Notes under the pieces: model-generated
Seen by the model: only the letters and a program-made list of their open reading frames with translations
Database searches by the model: none
What the model was told of the DNA's origin: nothing
In this document: positions 53,064 through 62,265 of the stretch, piece after piece
Numbering within the stretch: the first letter of the stretch is position 1
How the letters are laid out: each line of letters starts with the position of its first letter
NCBI GenBank assembly: GCA_945873125.1
Contig: CAMCBV010000006.1
Location: 27,678-91,677, forward strand
Direction: 5' to 3'
Source of the DNA: Prosthecobacter debontii
GTDB lineage: Bacteria > Verrucomicrobiota > Verrucomicrobiia > Verrucomicrobiales > Akkermansiaceae
DNA length: 64,000 nucleotides
Made by a program: the position numbers and the translations under genes

Positions 53064-54581
53064 TTATGCCGTCAGCGATTTCTCTTTGTCGTCGAATTCT
53101 TTCTTGGCGGCCTTGCGGCACTCGGCGACGAAGTGATTGCAGGCTTCACGGCAGAGAAGGGGAATGGCTTGGTTTTCAGGCATATTGCCCGGAATGCCAT
53201 TGAAGCGGGAGGCCTCGCTGTCTACCAGTGGCGTCTTGTCATCGAGCTTCCAGAGAATTTTTTTAGCGCAATTGTGGGCGGGACCGCAGACTTTTTGTAT
53301 CAGTTTTTGAGCACCATCATCGCTGATCGTTCCGGCGTAGCGATACATCCCGGTTTGCCTTGCGAGTTTATCGCGGAGGTTTTCGATGGGTAGGGTGCCG
53401 TCAAGGTGCTTGATGAAAAGGGCAGTGCAGGCAGGGTAAAACTGATCTAGCGCGCGCTGTAAATCCTGTTCGTTGTCCAAGGTGAGAACCCAGCCGCGGC
53501 GCAGATTAATTTTTCCCTTGGTAAAACGGTATTCGCCGTCCTCTGCATAGGTTGAGAGATCTCGCGATCTTTCGGGTCCACGATGATGATCCAGTCCTCC
53601 GAAAGCAGGTTGAGTGGCCAGATCCTCATCTTCGATGTGGTATAGTGCGTATTCAAACTCGCAGTAGTCCCGATGAATCCGGATTTGGCCGATCTGGTTC
53701 ACTCCTTGACGGATGAGTTTTTTTAAGTGGTCTGCTAAACTCGGATTTGGGTTAGGTTCCGGTGGCTGGGGCTTGTGTTTGGCATCGAAATCCATGATTT
53801 GATCAAGAATCACATCCGCAATCAGAGGTTCCGTGCCGATGGCTGAGGAGTAATAGAGCGTTTTTTCCCTGAGCTGATGAGGATTTTGGCGGAAGATTTC
53901 CCGTTGGCTTGCTGCGGGGCCGACTTCCGGTTCGATTCCAAGCATGACCGGAATATCTTGATAGGAATGCAGGCCATCGGAGATGAAAAATGGCACAACC
54001 ACCACGTTTTTGGTTTTCGACATTTTGTCCCAATCCGCGATGAACGGAGCTTCTTCCATGTAAGCATCCGTTACGAGTTGGTAGCCAGCCCCTGAATTTG
54101 CGATGAGATCCGCTTGGTCTTTGATCGCCTTGGTGGAGTTTTGGTTTAGCCCGGTTCCATGTCCCGTGATGATGAGAGTGGTGTCCTTCGGATTGGCATC
54201 CGGCGCCACTTCGAGTGCGCGGCGCAGGATGAGATCGGTCATGGAGCGGTGGACGCCGACCGGCAGGCAGTAATGGAGCGTTTTTCCGTCGCGAACCGTG
54301 GTATCTCCGCTCAATTCCAATTCACGCGGGATGACTTCTTGAGTGAAATATCCCTCGCTGATGAAATCTGGCACTATATAGACCTCTGGAGCGTCGATCA
54401 TCAGCAAAGCCTCGCGCATGGACGGTTCTTCTTTCCAAAAACACACATGAACCTCACCAAACAGGTTTCTGCTACGGATTTCCTGAGCGTGGTCGAAGTA
54501 TGGGGTCGAAGAATCCGGGTTTTCCGTGGAGCCGTGACCGACAATCAGAAGAGCGGAGTTTGGTTTCGGGGCGAAAGTCAT
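53064..54581 (-). CDS. CbiX/DR2241-like chelatase with C-terminal Fe-S domain
   Basis: A 505-residue protein. Two CbiX halves: ALLIVGHGSTENPDSSTPYF (residues 10-29) and TLIITGHGTGLNQNSTKA near 142. A middle region (DQIGQIRIHRDYCEFEYALYH, residues ~300-330) and a Cys-rich end with VCGPAHNC, LCREAC and AEC, matching the DR2241 type with a putative 4Fe-4S cluster. CbiX inserts cobalt or another metal into sirohydrochlorin; the metal is not certain. It is upstream of the carbonic anhydrase gene. Confidence 0.82.
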   Translation of the reverse strand: MTFAPKPNSALLIVGHGSTENPDSSTPYFDHAQEIRSRNLFGEVHVCFWKEEPSMREALLMIDAPEVYIVPDFISEGYFTQEVIPRELELSGDTTVRDGKTLHYCLPVGVHRSMTDLILRRALEVAPDANPKDTTLIITGHGTGLNQNSTKAIKDQADLIANSGAGYQLVTDAYMEEAPFIADWDKMSKTKNVVVVPFFISDGLHSYQDIPVMLGIEPEVGPAASQREIFRQNPHQLREKTLYYSSAIGTEPLIADVILDQIMDFDAKHKPQPPEPNPNPSLADHLKKLIRQGVNQIGQIRIHRDYCEFEYALYHIEDEDLATQPAFGGLDHHRGPERSRDLSTYAEDGEYRFTKGKINLRRGWVLTLDNEQDLQRALDQFYPACTALFIKHLDGTLPIENLRDKLARQTGMYRYAGTISDDGAQKLIQKVCGPAHNCAKKILWKLDDKTPLVDSEASRFNGIPGNMPENQAIPLLCREACNHFVAECRKAAKKEFDDKEKSLTA

Positions 54582-54865
54582 GCTGTGAAAATGGCGGGCG
54601 TTGGCAGGATTGCAAGTGAGCGAATCACAAACTCGCGCTTTTTTGGGAGTTCCTTACAAATCCGCCATGAATCGCCGCGAATGCGGGCTCGCCAGGGTAT
54701 TTGAGAAGTCCCAGCTACAAAGAGTCAGGTCAGGTGAGTGTGATTTCCCTCAGAGAAATGTTGTGGCGTTTGAGAGACAAGGGAATTCTTGAGAGTTAGC
54801 TGGAAGTAAAGCATCCCAAAATGAAAGCGGTTGCACGATTCGGATGAGTCGGTTTAGTCTCGTGC
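54582..54865. other. Divergent intergenic region before the dehydrogenase complex operon
   Basis: 284 bases between the CbiX-like gene and the E1 alpha gene. No gene is supported. It presumably holds promoters for both; no clear motif was recognised. Confidence 0.4.
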
Positions 54866-55894
54866 GTGCCTGATCTGGAAACCAAACCTTTTGAAGCAAT
54901 GATTTCTCTCGATGGTGAATTTTTGCGCAGAGCCTTTCAGTCGATGCTCAAGGCTAGGATTTTGGAAAACAAGCTCTCGAGTCTCTATAAAGCCGGCAAG
55001 ATCGTCGGCGGTGTGTATCTCGGAAAAGGTCAGGAAGCGGTAAGTGGTTGTCTGGGGACTGCTTTGATTCAGGGTAAGGATTGTTTTGCACCGTTAATCC
55101 GGGATCAGGCAGGACGAACAGCTTTTGGGGAGCCTTTGATTGATTGCACACGGACGTATCTTGGATCGGTCGAGGGCCCGATGAAAGGTCGCGACGGAAA
55201 CATCCACCGGGGTCGGCCCGAAAAGGGAATGCCGGCGATGATTTCTCATCTTGGTGCACAGGTACCGCTGATTGCAGGCATGCTTTTTGCGAAGCGGCTG
55301 AAAGGCACTTTGGACGGATGTGTGGGTGCGACTTGTGTGGGCGATGGTGCGACATCGACAGGTGCATTTCACGAGGGGCTGAATCTGGCGGCGGTGGAAA
55401 AACTTCCGATGGTGGTGGTCATTGCGAACAATCAATTCGCATACTCTACGCCAAACAACCGCCAGTTCGCTTGTGGGGACTTGGTCGAGCGGGCGAGGGG
55501 GTATGGCGTGGGTGGATATTCCGTCGACGGCACGGATCTTTTGGCATGTGCTTCTGTGATCGGTGAGGCGGTGAAACAAGCGCGTCTGGGAAAAGGCCCA
55601 CAAATGGTCGTCGCCCATTTGCTCCGCCTGTCCGGCCATGGTGAGCATGATGATGGCGCGTATGTTCCGGATTCCGCTCGGAGTGGCTATTATGGCCGCG
55701 ATTGCATCGAAGTCGCCATGGATCAGTTGATTCAGGGTCAGTATGCCACCAGAGAAGAGATCGATGCCTGGCGTGAGGATATTTCCGAGGAAGTCCAGAG
55801 AGCTGTCGCTCAGGCCCAGCAAGAAGCCCTGCCGGATCCTTATTTGGAAGATTGGTCCGCCCTATCCACAACCTTTCCCTATATTCCATCGTGA
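54866..55894 (+). CDS. pdhA: 2-oxoacid (pyruvate/branched-chain) dehydrogenase E1 alpha subunit
   Basis: The thiamine-diphosphate half of the E1 component. The TPP motif is GDGATSTGAFHEGLN...NN near residues 152-182, preceded by GKGQEAVSG and HLGAQVPLIAG. About 342 residues. The start may be GTG 54866 or ATG 54899. It overlaps the E1 beta gene by four bases (GTGA), so the two are coupled. The true substrate is not certain; pyruvate is the most likely. Confidence 0.88.
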   Translation: MPDLETKPFEAMISLDGEFLRRAFQSMLKARILENKLSSLYKAGKIVGGVYLGKGQEAVSGCLGTALIQGKDCFAPLIRDQAGRTAFGEPLIDCTRTYLGSVEGPMKGRDGNIHRGRPEKGMPAMISHLGAQVPLIAGMLFAKRLKGTLDGCVGATCVGDGATSTGAFHEGLNLAAVEKLPMVVVIANNQFAYSTPNNRQFACGDLVERARGYGVGGYSVDGTDLLACASVIGEAVKQARLGKGPQMVVAHLLRLSGHGEHDDGAYVPDSARSGYYGRDCIEVAMDQLIQGQYATREEIDAWREDISEEVQRAVAQAQQEALPDPYLEDWSALSTTFPYIPS

Positions 55895-56856
55895 GTGTGA
55901 CTTATATTGATGCGATCCGCGAAGCTCAGGAGGAACTTCTCCGTGAGGATGATCGAGTGTTTCTTTATGGACAGGATATCGCCAGTTTCGGTGGTGCTTT
56001 CAAAGCGACCAAGGGGCTTGCGGAAAGTTATCCAAACCGGGTTTTCGATAGTCCGATCTCCGAGGATGCGATGATTGGTCTTGCTGTGGGGGCAGCGATC
56101 GAAGGAATGCGTCCCATTATTGAAATGCAATTTGCCGATTTCTCATCCATTGCGTTCAACCAAATCGTCAACCAGGCGGCGACTCATTTTTACCGCACGG
56201 GAATGCCGATTCCTTTGACAGTCCGACTTCCTTCTGGAGGCACTCCTGGGTCCGGGCCGTTTCACAGTCAGAGCATGGAGGGCTTGTATGCCCAGTATCC
56301 GGGTTTGGTTGTGGTGACTCCTGCGACTGTTTCCGATGCCTATCACATGTTGATCGATGCGGTGAAAATGGATGACCCCGTGATTTATTGTGAGCACAAG
56401 TTTCTTTATCGTTGGTTGAAGGCGAAAACGATCAAGGGCGAGCATCTGCCCATTGGTCAGGCAAGGATCGCCAGACCCGGAAAGCATGCCACGGTGGTGA
56501 CTTACAGTGCGATGGTGCATGAAGCGGTTCGGGCTGCGGATCGTTTGCAAAAAGACGGCTGGGAAATTGAAGTGGTCGATCTTCGTTCGGTGAAACCGCT
56601 GGATATCGATACCGTTCTCGCATCGGTGGCAAGGACAGGACGCTTGCTGGCGGTGGGCGAGGCTTTTCCATGGGGAGGCGTCACCGCGGAGGTGGTATCA
56701 AGAGTCACTGAAGAAGGATTTCATTTGTTAGATGCACCGCCGCAGCGCCTCAATTCCCGCGACACACCGGTTCCCTATCATCCGAAGCTTTGGGCTGCAC
56801 ATCGCCCGACTCCGGAGTCCATATCCGAGGCTCTTCGAAAACTCTTATCCTTTTAG
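55891..56856 (+). CDS. pdhB: 2-oxoacid dehydrogenase E1 beta subunit
   Basis: About 321 residues, beginning (GTG)SVTYIDAIREAQEELLREDD. The typical VFLYGQDIASFGGAFKATKGL, VFDSPISEDAMIGLAVGAA and PGLVVVTPATVSDAYHML motifs are present. The GTG overlaps the E1 alpha stop. A longer frame is possible but would only extend into the alpha gene. The E2 gene follows after eight bases. Confidence 0.9.
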   Translation: MSVTYIDAIREAQEELLREDDRVFLYGQDIASFGGAFKATKGLAESYPNRVFDSPISEDAMIGLAVGAAIEGMRPIIEMQFADFSSIAFNQIVNQAATHFYRTGMPIPLTVRLPSGGTPGSGPFHSQSMEGLYAQYPGLVVVTPATVSDAYHMLIDAVKMDDPVIYCEHKFLYRWLKAKTIKGEHLPIGQARIARPGKHATVVTYSAMVHEAVRAADRLQKDGWEIEVVDLRSVKPLDIDTVLASVARTGRLLAVGEAFPWGGVTAEVVSRVTEEGFHLLDAPPQRLNSRDTPVPYHPKLWAAHRPTPESISEALRKLLSF

Positions 56857-56864
56857 TAACTGCC

Positions 56865-58097
56865 ATGCCAATCGTTCCCATACTTATGCCACAGCTCGGA
56901 GAGTCCATCGCCGAGGCAACGGTTATTCGGCTTGATGTGAAGCCCGGAGACTCGGTCAAGACGGATCAGGAGATCATCGAGGTGGAAACCAACAAAGCGA
57001 CCATGGGAATTACCACACTTTGTGACGGAGTGGTGTCGGATATTCGAGCGGTTGAAGGAGTTTCCTATTCGGTTGGTTCATTGCTAGGTCTGTTAGATGT
57101 CACCGAGGAAGAAGTGGCTCGCACCGGAGTAGATACGCTCGAGACTCTGGAGGCAAAGAACCAGAGCCAGCCTCAGGAAACCAAAAGCGGTGAGGAAAAC
57201 CTGCACTTTGCATTGGACGGAGATTCTTATGAAGAGGATCCAAGTATCATTCCAAGTGTGAAAGGTTTGCCAGTACCGACCGGTGTCATGGGTGCTCATT
57301 ACATTTCGCCGAGAATGCGTGCCCGCATGAATGACATGGGTCTTCGCGAGGCGGACATTTCCGCGGTGGCGGGAACAGGTGCGGGTGGAAGGGTTACCGT
57401 GGAGGATTTGGAGCGATTTCTGGATTATCTTGAATCCTGGCCAAGTGCGCCGGCATCGCCAATGCGTCTGGCTGTCGCTGATGCCATGCGCCGCAGTTGG
57501 ACGCGTCCTTTGGCGACGGTAGGACTTCCTGTATTGTTGGATCGCTTGCTGCAACATCGCCGGGAACAGGTTAGAAAGCCTGGTCTGACGTTATATTTGT
57601 TGAGGGCATTTGCCATCGCACTCAAGGAGCAGCCAATGACTGCCGGATATTTGATCGGTGAAAAAGTGGTTCACCCGCGGTCTTTTGATATCGGCGTGGC
57701 GGTGCAGGTGGAAGACGGAGTGGTTGTTCCGGCGATGCGTGAGGTGGATCAGAAATCTCTCTCTGACCTAGTTGCTGAGTATGATGATTTGGTGGATCGC
57801 GCCCGCCGCCGTCGATTGACCGAGGCGGATACGCGTGGGGGAATTGCGACGGTAACCAATTTCGGAACCTTTGGTCTGACGACGGGAACTCCGATTCCCT
57901 TGCCGAATGAGACCTTGATTCTTGGAATTGGAGCCGGTCGCAAAAAACCGGTATGGAGCGAGCAAGTGGAGACCTTCCTTCCCGCGACCGAAGCCGAGTT
58001 GCTGCTTACCTTCGATCACCGCGTGGTGGATGGTGGTGGGGCTGGAGTCTTGTTGAATCGGGTTGCGGCATTGTTGCAGCAACCGCAAAACCTCTGA
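56865..58097 (+). CDS. pdhC: Dihydrolipoyl acyltransferase, E2 component
   Basis: About 410 residues: an N-terminal lipoyl domain (VPILMPQLGESIAEATV; lipoyl Lys in EVETNKATMG), a peripheral-subunit-binding domain (YISPRMRARMNDMGL), and the acyltransferase core ending in TFDHRVVDGGGAG with the catalytic His and Asp. ATG 56865 is preferred; a longer frame would overlap pdhB. No E3 gene is adjacent. rex follows after 42 bases. Confidence 0.9.
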   Translation: MPIVPILMPQLGESIAEATVIRLDVKPGDSVKTDQEIIEVETNKATMGITTLCDGVVSDIRAVEGVSYSVGSLLGLLDVTEEEVARTGVDTLETLEAKNQSQPQETKSGEENLHFALDGDSYEEDPSIIPSVKGLPVPTGVMGAHYISPRMRARMNDMGLREADISAVAGTGAGGRVTVEDLERFLDYLESWPSAPASPMRLAVADAMRRSWTRPLATVGLPVLLDRLLQHRREQVRKPGLTLYLLRAFAIALKEQPMTAGYLIGEKVVHPRSFDIGVAVQVEDGVVVPAMREVDQKSLSDLVAEYDDLVDRARRRRLTEADTRGGIATVTNFGTFGLTTGTPIPLPNETLILGIGAGRKKPVWSEQVETFLPATEAELLLTFDHRVVDGGGAGVLLNRVAALLQQPQNL

Positions 58098-58139
58098 TTT
58101 TATCGAATTGTGGATCCTGAATCGGAAAGAAACGAAAAG

Positions 58140-58751
58140 ATGGATATTCCGAAAAAAGCGATTTACCGGCTCTCGATCTATCATCGCTGTTTGCAAAAAC
58201 TCAGCGATAGTGGCCAGAAAACGGTCAGCTCAATCACGCTTGCTAAGGCGGCGGGTGTGAAATCCGCACAGCTCAGGCGGGATCTCGGTTACATTGGTCA
58301 AATCGGTACGCGTGGGCTTGGCTATCCGGTGTCTGGTTTGATCGCCACGATTCGTGAAGCCCTTGGCAGGGAACAGCTGCAACCAGTTATTTTGGTCGGA
58401 GCGGGGAATTTAGGATCGGCCTTGCTGAGGTATCAGGGATTCCAGAAAGAAGGCTTTGAGGTGGTCGCGGCATTTGATGCCAAGCCAGAGGATGCAAGGG
58501 CGCGGGAGTTGAAAATCCCGGTGCATGATGTTTCCCAAATGGAGTCATTCATTATCGAACATCAGGTTAAACTCGTGATCTTATGTGTTCCCATCGGGTT
58601 CGCCCAAGAAGTGGTCAACCGTCTGGTTGCTTGTGGGATACAAGGAATTTTGAACTTTTCTCCCATCATGCTGGAGGTTCCAGCTGATGTGACGGTCAAC
58701 AATGTCGATCTTGCGCTTGAGCTCGAGCATTTGAGCTATTTTATCAAATGA
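58140..58751 (+). CDS. rex: Redox-sensing repressor Rex
   Basis: A 203-residue NADH/NAD+-sensing transcription factor. The winged helix is SAQLRRDLGYIGQIGTRGLGY (the signature segment), and the Rossmann core has VILVGAGNLGSALLRYQGF. Rex releases DNA when NADH is high. Its place directly behind the 2-oxoacid dehydrogenase genes suggests it regulates NADH-producing or -consuming genes nearby, including pdh and possibly nuo; that is inference. Confidence 0.92.
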   Translation: MDIPKKAIYRLSIYHRCLQKLSDSGQKTVSSITLAKAAGVKSAQLRRDLGYIGQIGTRGLGYPVSGLIATIREALGREQLQPVILVGAGNLGSALLRYQGFQKEGFEVVAAFDAKPEDARARELKIPVHDVSQMESFIIEHQVKLVILCVPIGFAQEVVNRLVACGIQGILNFSPIMLEVPADVTVNNVDLALELEHLSYFIK

Positions 58752-58829
58752 TTCAAAAAAGTGAGACTTTCATCAAAGATATCGGCTGAGGAGAGCGTTG
58801 CTGATGATGACTGTGATACTGGACATCCG

Positions 58830-59360
58830 ATGAAACTGAGCCCACAGGAATTCGAATCGTTTATAAATCAAGCTGTTACAGACCACGAATCCTCACTTAT
58901 CGGCTATGCAAGAACTTACCTATACGACCTGGATCGCGCGCGGGATGTGGTGCAGGATACCTTTGTTCGCTTGTGCAAGCAGGATCCTGAAAAGGTTGAG
59001 GTTCATCTCAAAAGTTGGTTGTTCACAGTCTGCCGGAATCGCTGTTTCGATGTCATTCGCAAGGATAAGCGTATCGAGTCACTCGATGATGTTGGCTGGC
59101 AAAAAATCGCCAGTTCTGAAGGTTCTCCCGATCAAAAAGCCGAGCATGGCGATGAATATTTCGATGTCATGCGATACTTGGATCGGCTTTCCGATAATCA
59201 GAAAGAGGTCATTTTGTTAAAATTTCAACAAGGAATGAGTTATGAAGAAATCCATCGTGTGACTGGCCTGACACCCGGAAATATCGGATTTTTGATTCAT
59301 GCAGGATTGAAACGTTTACGTGGATGGATGCTGGAGAAAGGAGATGTCGATGAAAATTGA
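58830..59360 (+). CDS. ECF-type RNA polymerase sigma factor
   Basis: About 176 residues with region 2 (YLYDLDRARDVVQDTFVRLCKQ) and region 4 (LSDNQKEVILLKFQQGMSYEEIH, GNIGFLIHAGLKRLR). ATG 58830 is preferred over GTG 58761. It overlaps the next gene, a membrane protein that is a likely anti-sigma factor. Confidence 0.88.
   Translation: MKLSPQEFESFINQAVTDHESSLIGYARTYLYDLDRARDVVQDTFVRLCKQDPEKVEVHLKSWLFTVCRNRCFDVIRKDKRIESLDDVGWQKIASSEGSPDQKAEHGDEYFDVMRYLDRLSDNQKEVILLKFQQGMSYEEIHRVTGLTPGNIGFLIHAGLKRLRGWMLEKGDVDEN
59337..59343 (+). promoter_or_regulatory. Strong Shine-Dalgarno inside the sigma-factor gene
   Basis: AAAGGAG six bases before ATG 59350, still within the sigma coding region. It supports a translational overlap and fixes the start of the next gene. 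Comparable sites are rare in this window. Confidence 0.75.
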
Positions 59361-60486
59361 ACAAGATGATCCAAGATTGACAGCCTACGTGTTGGGCGAG
59401 TTGTCGCCGAAAGAGGCTAAGCAGTTCGATCATGCCATCGCTGGAGATCCTGCGCTTAAGCTGGCGGTGAAAGAAATCGAACGTTCTCAAGCGGAGCTCT
59501 TGAAATTTTTCGGTAAGAAAAGCGATACGCTGCTTCCGAGACAGCGCAGTGCAATCATGCAGACTGCGAGAGAAGTCTCAGGTCTGGATAAAATTGCCGC
59601 CATCAAGCCACACCGCAAAGTGTTTCATATCTGGACTTGGCCTTTAGCTGCTGCGGCTGTTGTGACCACGACCCTGTTTATCGTCACCATGATTCCTGCA
59701 CCTGAAACAGGAGATTCCGGCAAAAGGGTAGGAAATGGTGCGGACAAGGTAAAATTTGATGAGCGTGTTGCGGTTGAACAACAGGGTCAGAACCGTAAAA
59801 ACATCGGGCTTCCGGTTGTTGCGGGTAACAAGAGTTTGAGCCAGATCACGAGGTCGATTCGAGAGATTGGAAATTTACCCGTCAGGCACGAGGTCAGAAT
59901 TGAAGAAATGCTGAATGCATTTCCACTTGATGCCAAAGGTTCTGTCGCACTCTGGAAGGGGGCTTCGCTGGGTTCGGAAGTTGTTGAATGCCCATGGAGT
60001 CCTTCTGGCAGCTTGGTATTCGTTAAAATCCGTGGATTGCGTGACCGAAGTATAAAGCTCTCGGTGGAGTTCAAAAGCAATGAGGACTCGGTGATTTCAA
60101 GTCGACTTCTGGGTTACGAAATCGAGCCTGACACAAGCGATCGCAAGTCCATGCCACAGGAATTATTGGCGGGCCAGGAAACTCTTGTGGCAATTTTGGT
60201 GGAGGCGAAAACTCCGGAAATCGGTCAATTGATCTGGAGCGTTGATGGAGTGGCCGCACCGGCTGTCGAATTGGTTCGTGATAAGGAAAAAGAGGCGTCT
60301 ACCGACGGCAGGTTTGCTTCTCTTATTTGCGGTTTCGGCCTCTGGCTGCGCCAAGAAAATCCCGGAATGATTGATGACTCATTGATCTTAGGTCTCGCTC
60401 GCGAGGTCGCAGCTGAAAGCATGGTTCCGGATCGCTACGATTTTCTTGAGCTGGTGGATCAAGCCGTAAAGGCAAAAAACAGATAA
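59350..60486 (+). CDS. YfbK-like membrane protein lacking the VWA core, probable anti-sigma factor
   Basis: A 378-residue protein: an N-terminal anti-sigma-like segment (TAYVLGELSPKEAKQFDHAI), one transmembrane helix (about 94-114), then blocks that in YfbK-type proteins flank a von Willebrand A domain: VRHEVRIEEMLNAF and VVECPWSPSGSLVFVKI on one side, KLSVEFKSNEDSVISSRLLGYE on the other. Here they are only a few residues apart, so the VWA core is missing. The C-terminus (RFASLICGFGLWLRQENPG) matches the DUF3520-like end. It overlaps the sigma gene by 11 bases. Regulation of that sigma factor is inference. Confidence 0.75.
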   Translation: MKIEQDDPRLTAYVLGELSPKEAKQFDHAIAGDPALKLAVKEIERSQAELLKFFGKKSDTLLPRQRSAIMQTAREVSGLDKIAAIKPHRKVFHIWTWPLAAAAVVTTTLFIVTMIPAPETGDSGKRVGNGADKVKFDERVAVEQQGQNRKNIGLPVVAGNKSLSQITRSIREIGNLPVRHEVRIEEMLNAFPLDAKGSVALWKGASLGSEVVECPWSPSGSLVFVKIRGLRDRSIKLSVEFKSNEDSVISSRLLGYEIEPDTSDRKSMPQELLAGQETLVAILVEAKTPEIGQLIWSVDGVAAPAVELVRDKEKEASTDGRFASLICGFGLWLRQENPGMIDDSLILGLAREVAAESMVPDRYDFLELVDQAVKAKNR

Positions 60487-60795
60487 ATGTCGGGGGAGTA
60501 GCGAGTCTGAAGAATTTCTTGCGCTTGTTTTTTGAGTTAGGAGTTCTTGGTTCAATCTCTGCCCCTCGCTTAGGGTTTGCAGCTGTTTGTTTTGGAGGAA
60601 TATCTTTTTTATTGGGTGGCGCGCGGTTCGGTCCGGAGGCTGATTATTTTCTCAAACAGGCGGAAAACTCCGAGAAGTTTCGGGATTCGGGTGAGTTCCT
60701 TGTAAAATTCGCTATTTTGCCCTTTTCGGGCAGCCTCAAGTTCGCTGTATTCGCCGTGCGGAAACGGATATTCCGCGGACTTTCCCATTTTCAAT
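60487..60795. other. Intergenic region before nuoM
   Basis: 309 bases. A plus-strand frame from 60519 runs into nuoM in another frame and carries no recognised motif, so I do not call a gene. A promoter for nuoM is presumably here. Confidence 0.45.
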
Positions 60796-62229
60796 ATGCT
60801 CACTCTTTTAGTCGCTCTACCGATCCTTGCTTTCATCGCGATTCTTCTCGGTGCTCCCGCGCGCCAAACCGCATTGGGTGCTTCCGGAATTAATCTAATC
60901 ATCGGTCTGGGTTCGGTCTTTTCATGGAAACATGACATCTGGAATTTGTCTCTCACGGTTCTTGAAAAACCGGCATTGCATCTCGGCTTCGGCTACATGG
61001 ATGCGATGAGTTTGGTGATGGTGCTGCTTTCAGTAATCGTGACCTTTGCAGCGGTGCATGCGAGCAAAGCACCCGAAGGCTCCGAGAAACTTTACTATGG
61101 ATCCTCGCTCTTGATCGCTGCGGGTGCGATCGGTGCTTTTGTTTCTACGGATTTGTTTTTCTTTTATGCCTTTCATGAAATGGCCTTGATCCCAACCTTC
61201 CTGATGATCGGCATTTTGGGACGCGGGGATCGCCGTGGAGTCGCTTGGAAAATCACCATCTATCTCGGTCTCGGTTCGTTGGTGTTGTTGGCCGGTCTGG
61301 TTTGGCTTGCCTCACTTACTGGTACGTTTGATCTCCGTGAGATCAAGAACCTAGCCGGAACTATTGATCCTGGGGCACAGAAAGGTATCGCTGCTCTTTT
61401 GATCATCGGTTTCGGGACTTTGGTTTCCTTGTTTCCCCTCCATTCATGGGCGGCTCCGGCGTATGCCAGTGCGCCGGCACCCACCGCGATGTTGCATGCG
61501 GGTGTGCTGAAGAAATTTGGTCTCTATGGAATGTTACGGGTCGCCTTGCCGCTGGTTCCAGAAGGTCTGCAATTTTGGCTGACCCCATTGTTGGTGTTGC
61601 TGTTGGGAAATATTCTCTGGGTTGGATTGGTGACCCTTTCCCAAAAGCGTCTCGATAGCATGTTGGGAAGCTCTTCGGTCATGCACATGGGCTATATTTT
61701 CCTCGCGATTGCCGCTTTGATCGCTGTTCCTGAAAATGACCTCGCACTTCCGGCAGCCGTGATGCTGATGTTCGCGCACGGTATTTCAATCGCGCTACAG
61801 TTCGCCCTGGCGGATCGCATCGAACGCAGCACCGGTTCTCTCGATTTTGCAGATCTCGGAGGTCTTGCAAAATCTGCTCCAGCTATGGCATTTGTATTCG
61901 GTATCGGAGCAATGGCATCCATCGGTCTTCCCGGTCTCGCAAACTTCGCCGGCGAGGTCATGGTCTTCCTCTCGGCGTTCCGTGACTATGTGCCTGCGGA
62001 CGGCTTTGGACCTGTGCAGATCGCCTGTATCTTGGCGATCTGGGGTGTAGTGATTTCCGCGGTTTATATGCTCCGTGCTTTCCGGAAAATTTTCCAAGGT
62101 CCTGCAGTTAAATCGACAGCGAACGCCGCCGATCTCACCTGGTGTGACCATATTCCGGTCACGCTTCTCATCCTCTCCTTACTTGCTGTCGGTTGTTATC
62201 CCAACCTTCTTCTTCATTTCTTCAAGTAA
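60796..62229 (+). CDS. nuoM: NADH-quinone oxidoreductase subunit M
   Basis: A 477-residue proton-pumping subunit of complex I, with about 13-14 transmembrane helices. Key motifs are the helix 4-5 glutamate in FYAFHEMALIPTFLMIG, the lysine-bearing HSWAAPAYASAPAPTAMLHAGVLKKFG and GLPGLANFAGEVMVFL. nuoN follows after 36 bases. nuoL, the usual upstream neighbour, is not present here. Confidence 0.95.
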   Translation: MLTLLVALPILAFIAILLGAPARQTALGASGINLIIGLGSVFSWKHDIWNLSLTVLEKPALHLGFGYMDAMSLVMVLLSVIVTFAAVHASKAPEGSEKLYYGSSLLIAAGAIGAFVSTDLFFFYAFHEMALIPTFLMIGILGRGDRRGVAWKITIYLGLGSLVLLAGLVWLASLTGTFDLREIKNLAGTIDPGAQKGIAALLIIGFGTLVSLFPLHSWAAPAYASAPAPTAMLHAGVLKKFGLYGMLRVALPLVPEGLQFWLTPLLVLLLGNILWVGLVTLSQKRLDSMLGSSSVMHMGYIFLAIAALIAVPENDLALPAAVMLMFAHGISIALQFALADRIERSTGSLDFADLGGLAKSAPAMAFVFGIGAMASIGLPGLANFAGEVMVFLSAFRDYVPADGFGPVQIACILAIWGVVISAVYMLRAFRKIFQGPAVKSTANAADLTWCDHIPVTLLILSLLAVGCYPNLLLHFFK

Positions 62230-62265
62230 GGATATTCCTGTCTCTAATATTCAACGTTTCACGCA

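Noticed and set aside
55094..55822. 242-codon minus-strand frame inside pdhA
   Set aside because: Antisense to the TPP-binding motif region; no domain seen.
60519..60893. Plus-strand frame between the YfbK-like gene and nuoM
   Set aside because: It overlaps the nuoM start in another frame, starts at a TTG, and has no motif or good ribosome site.
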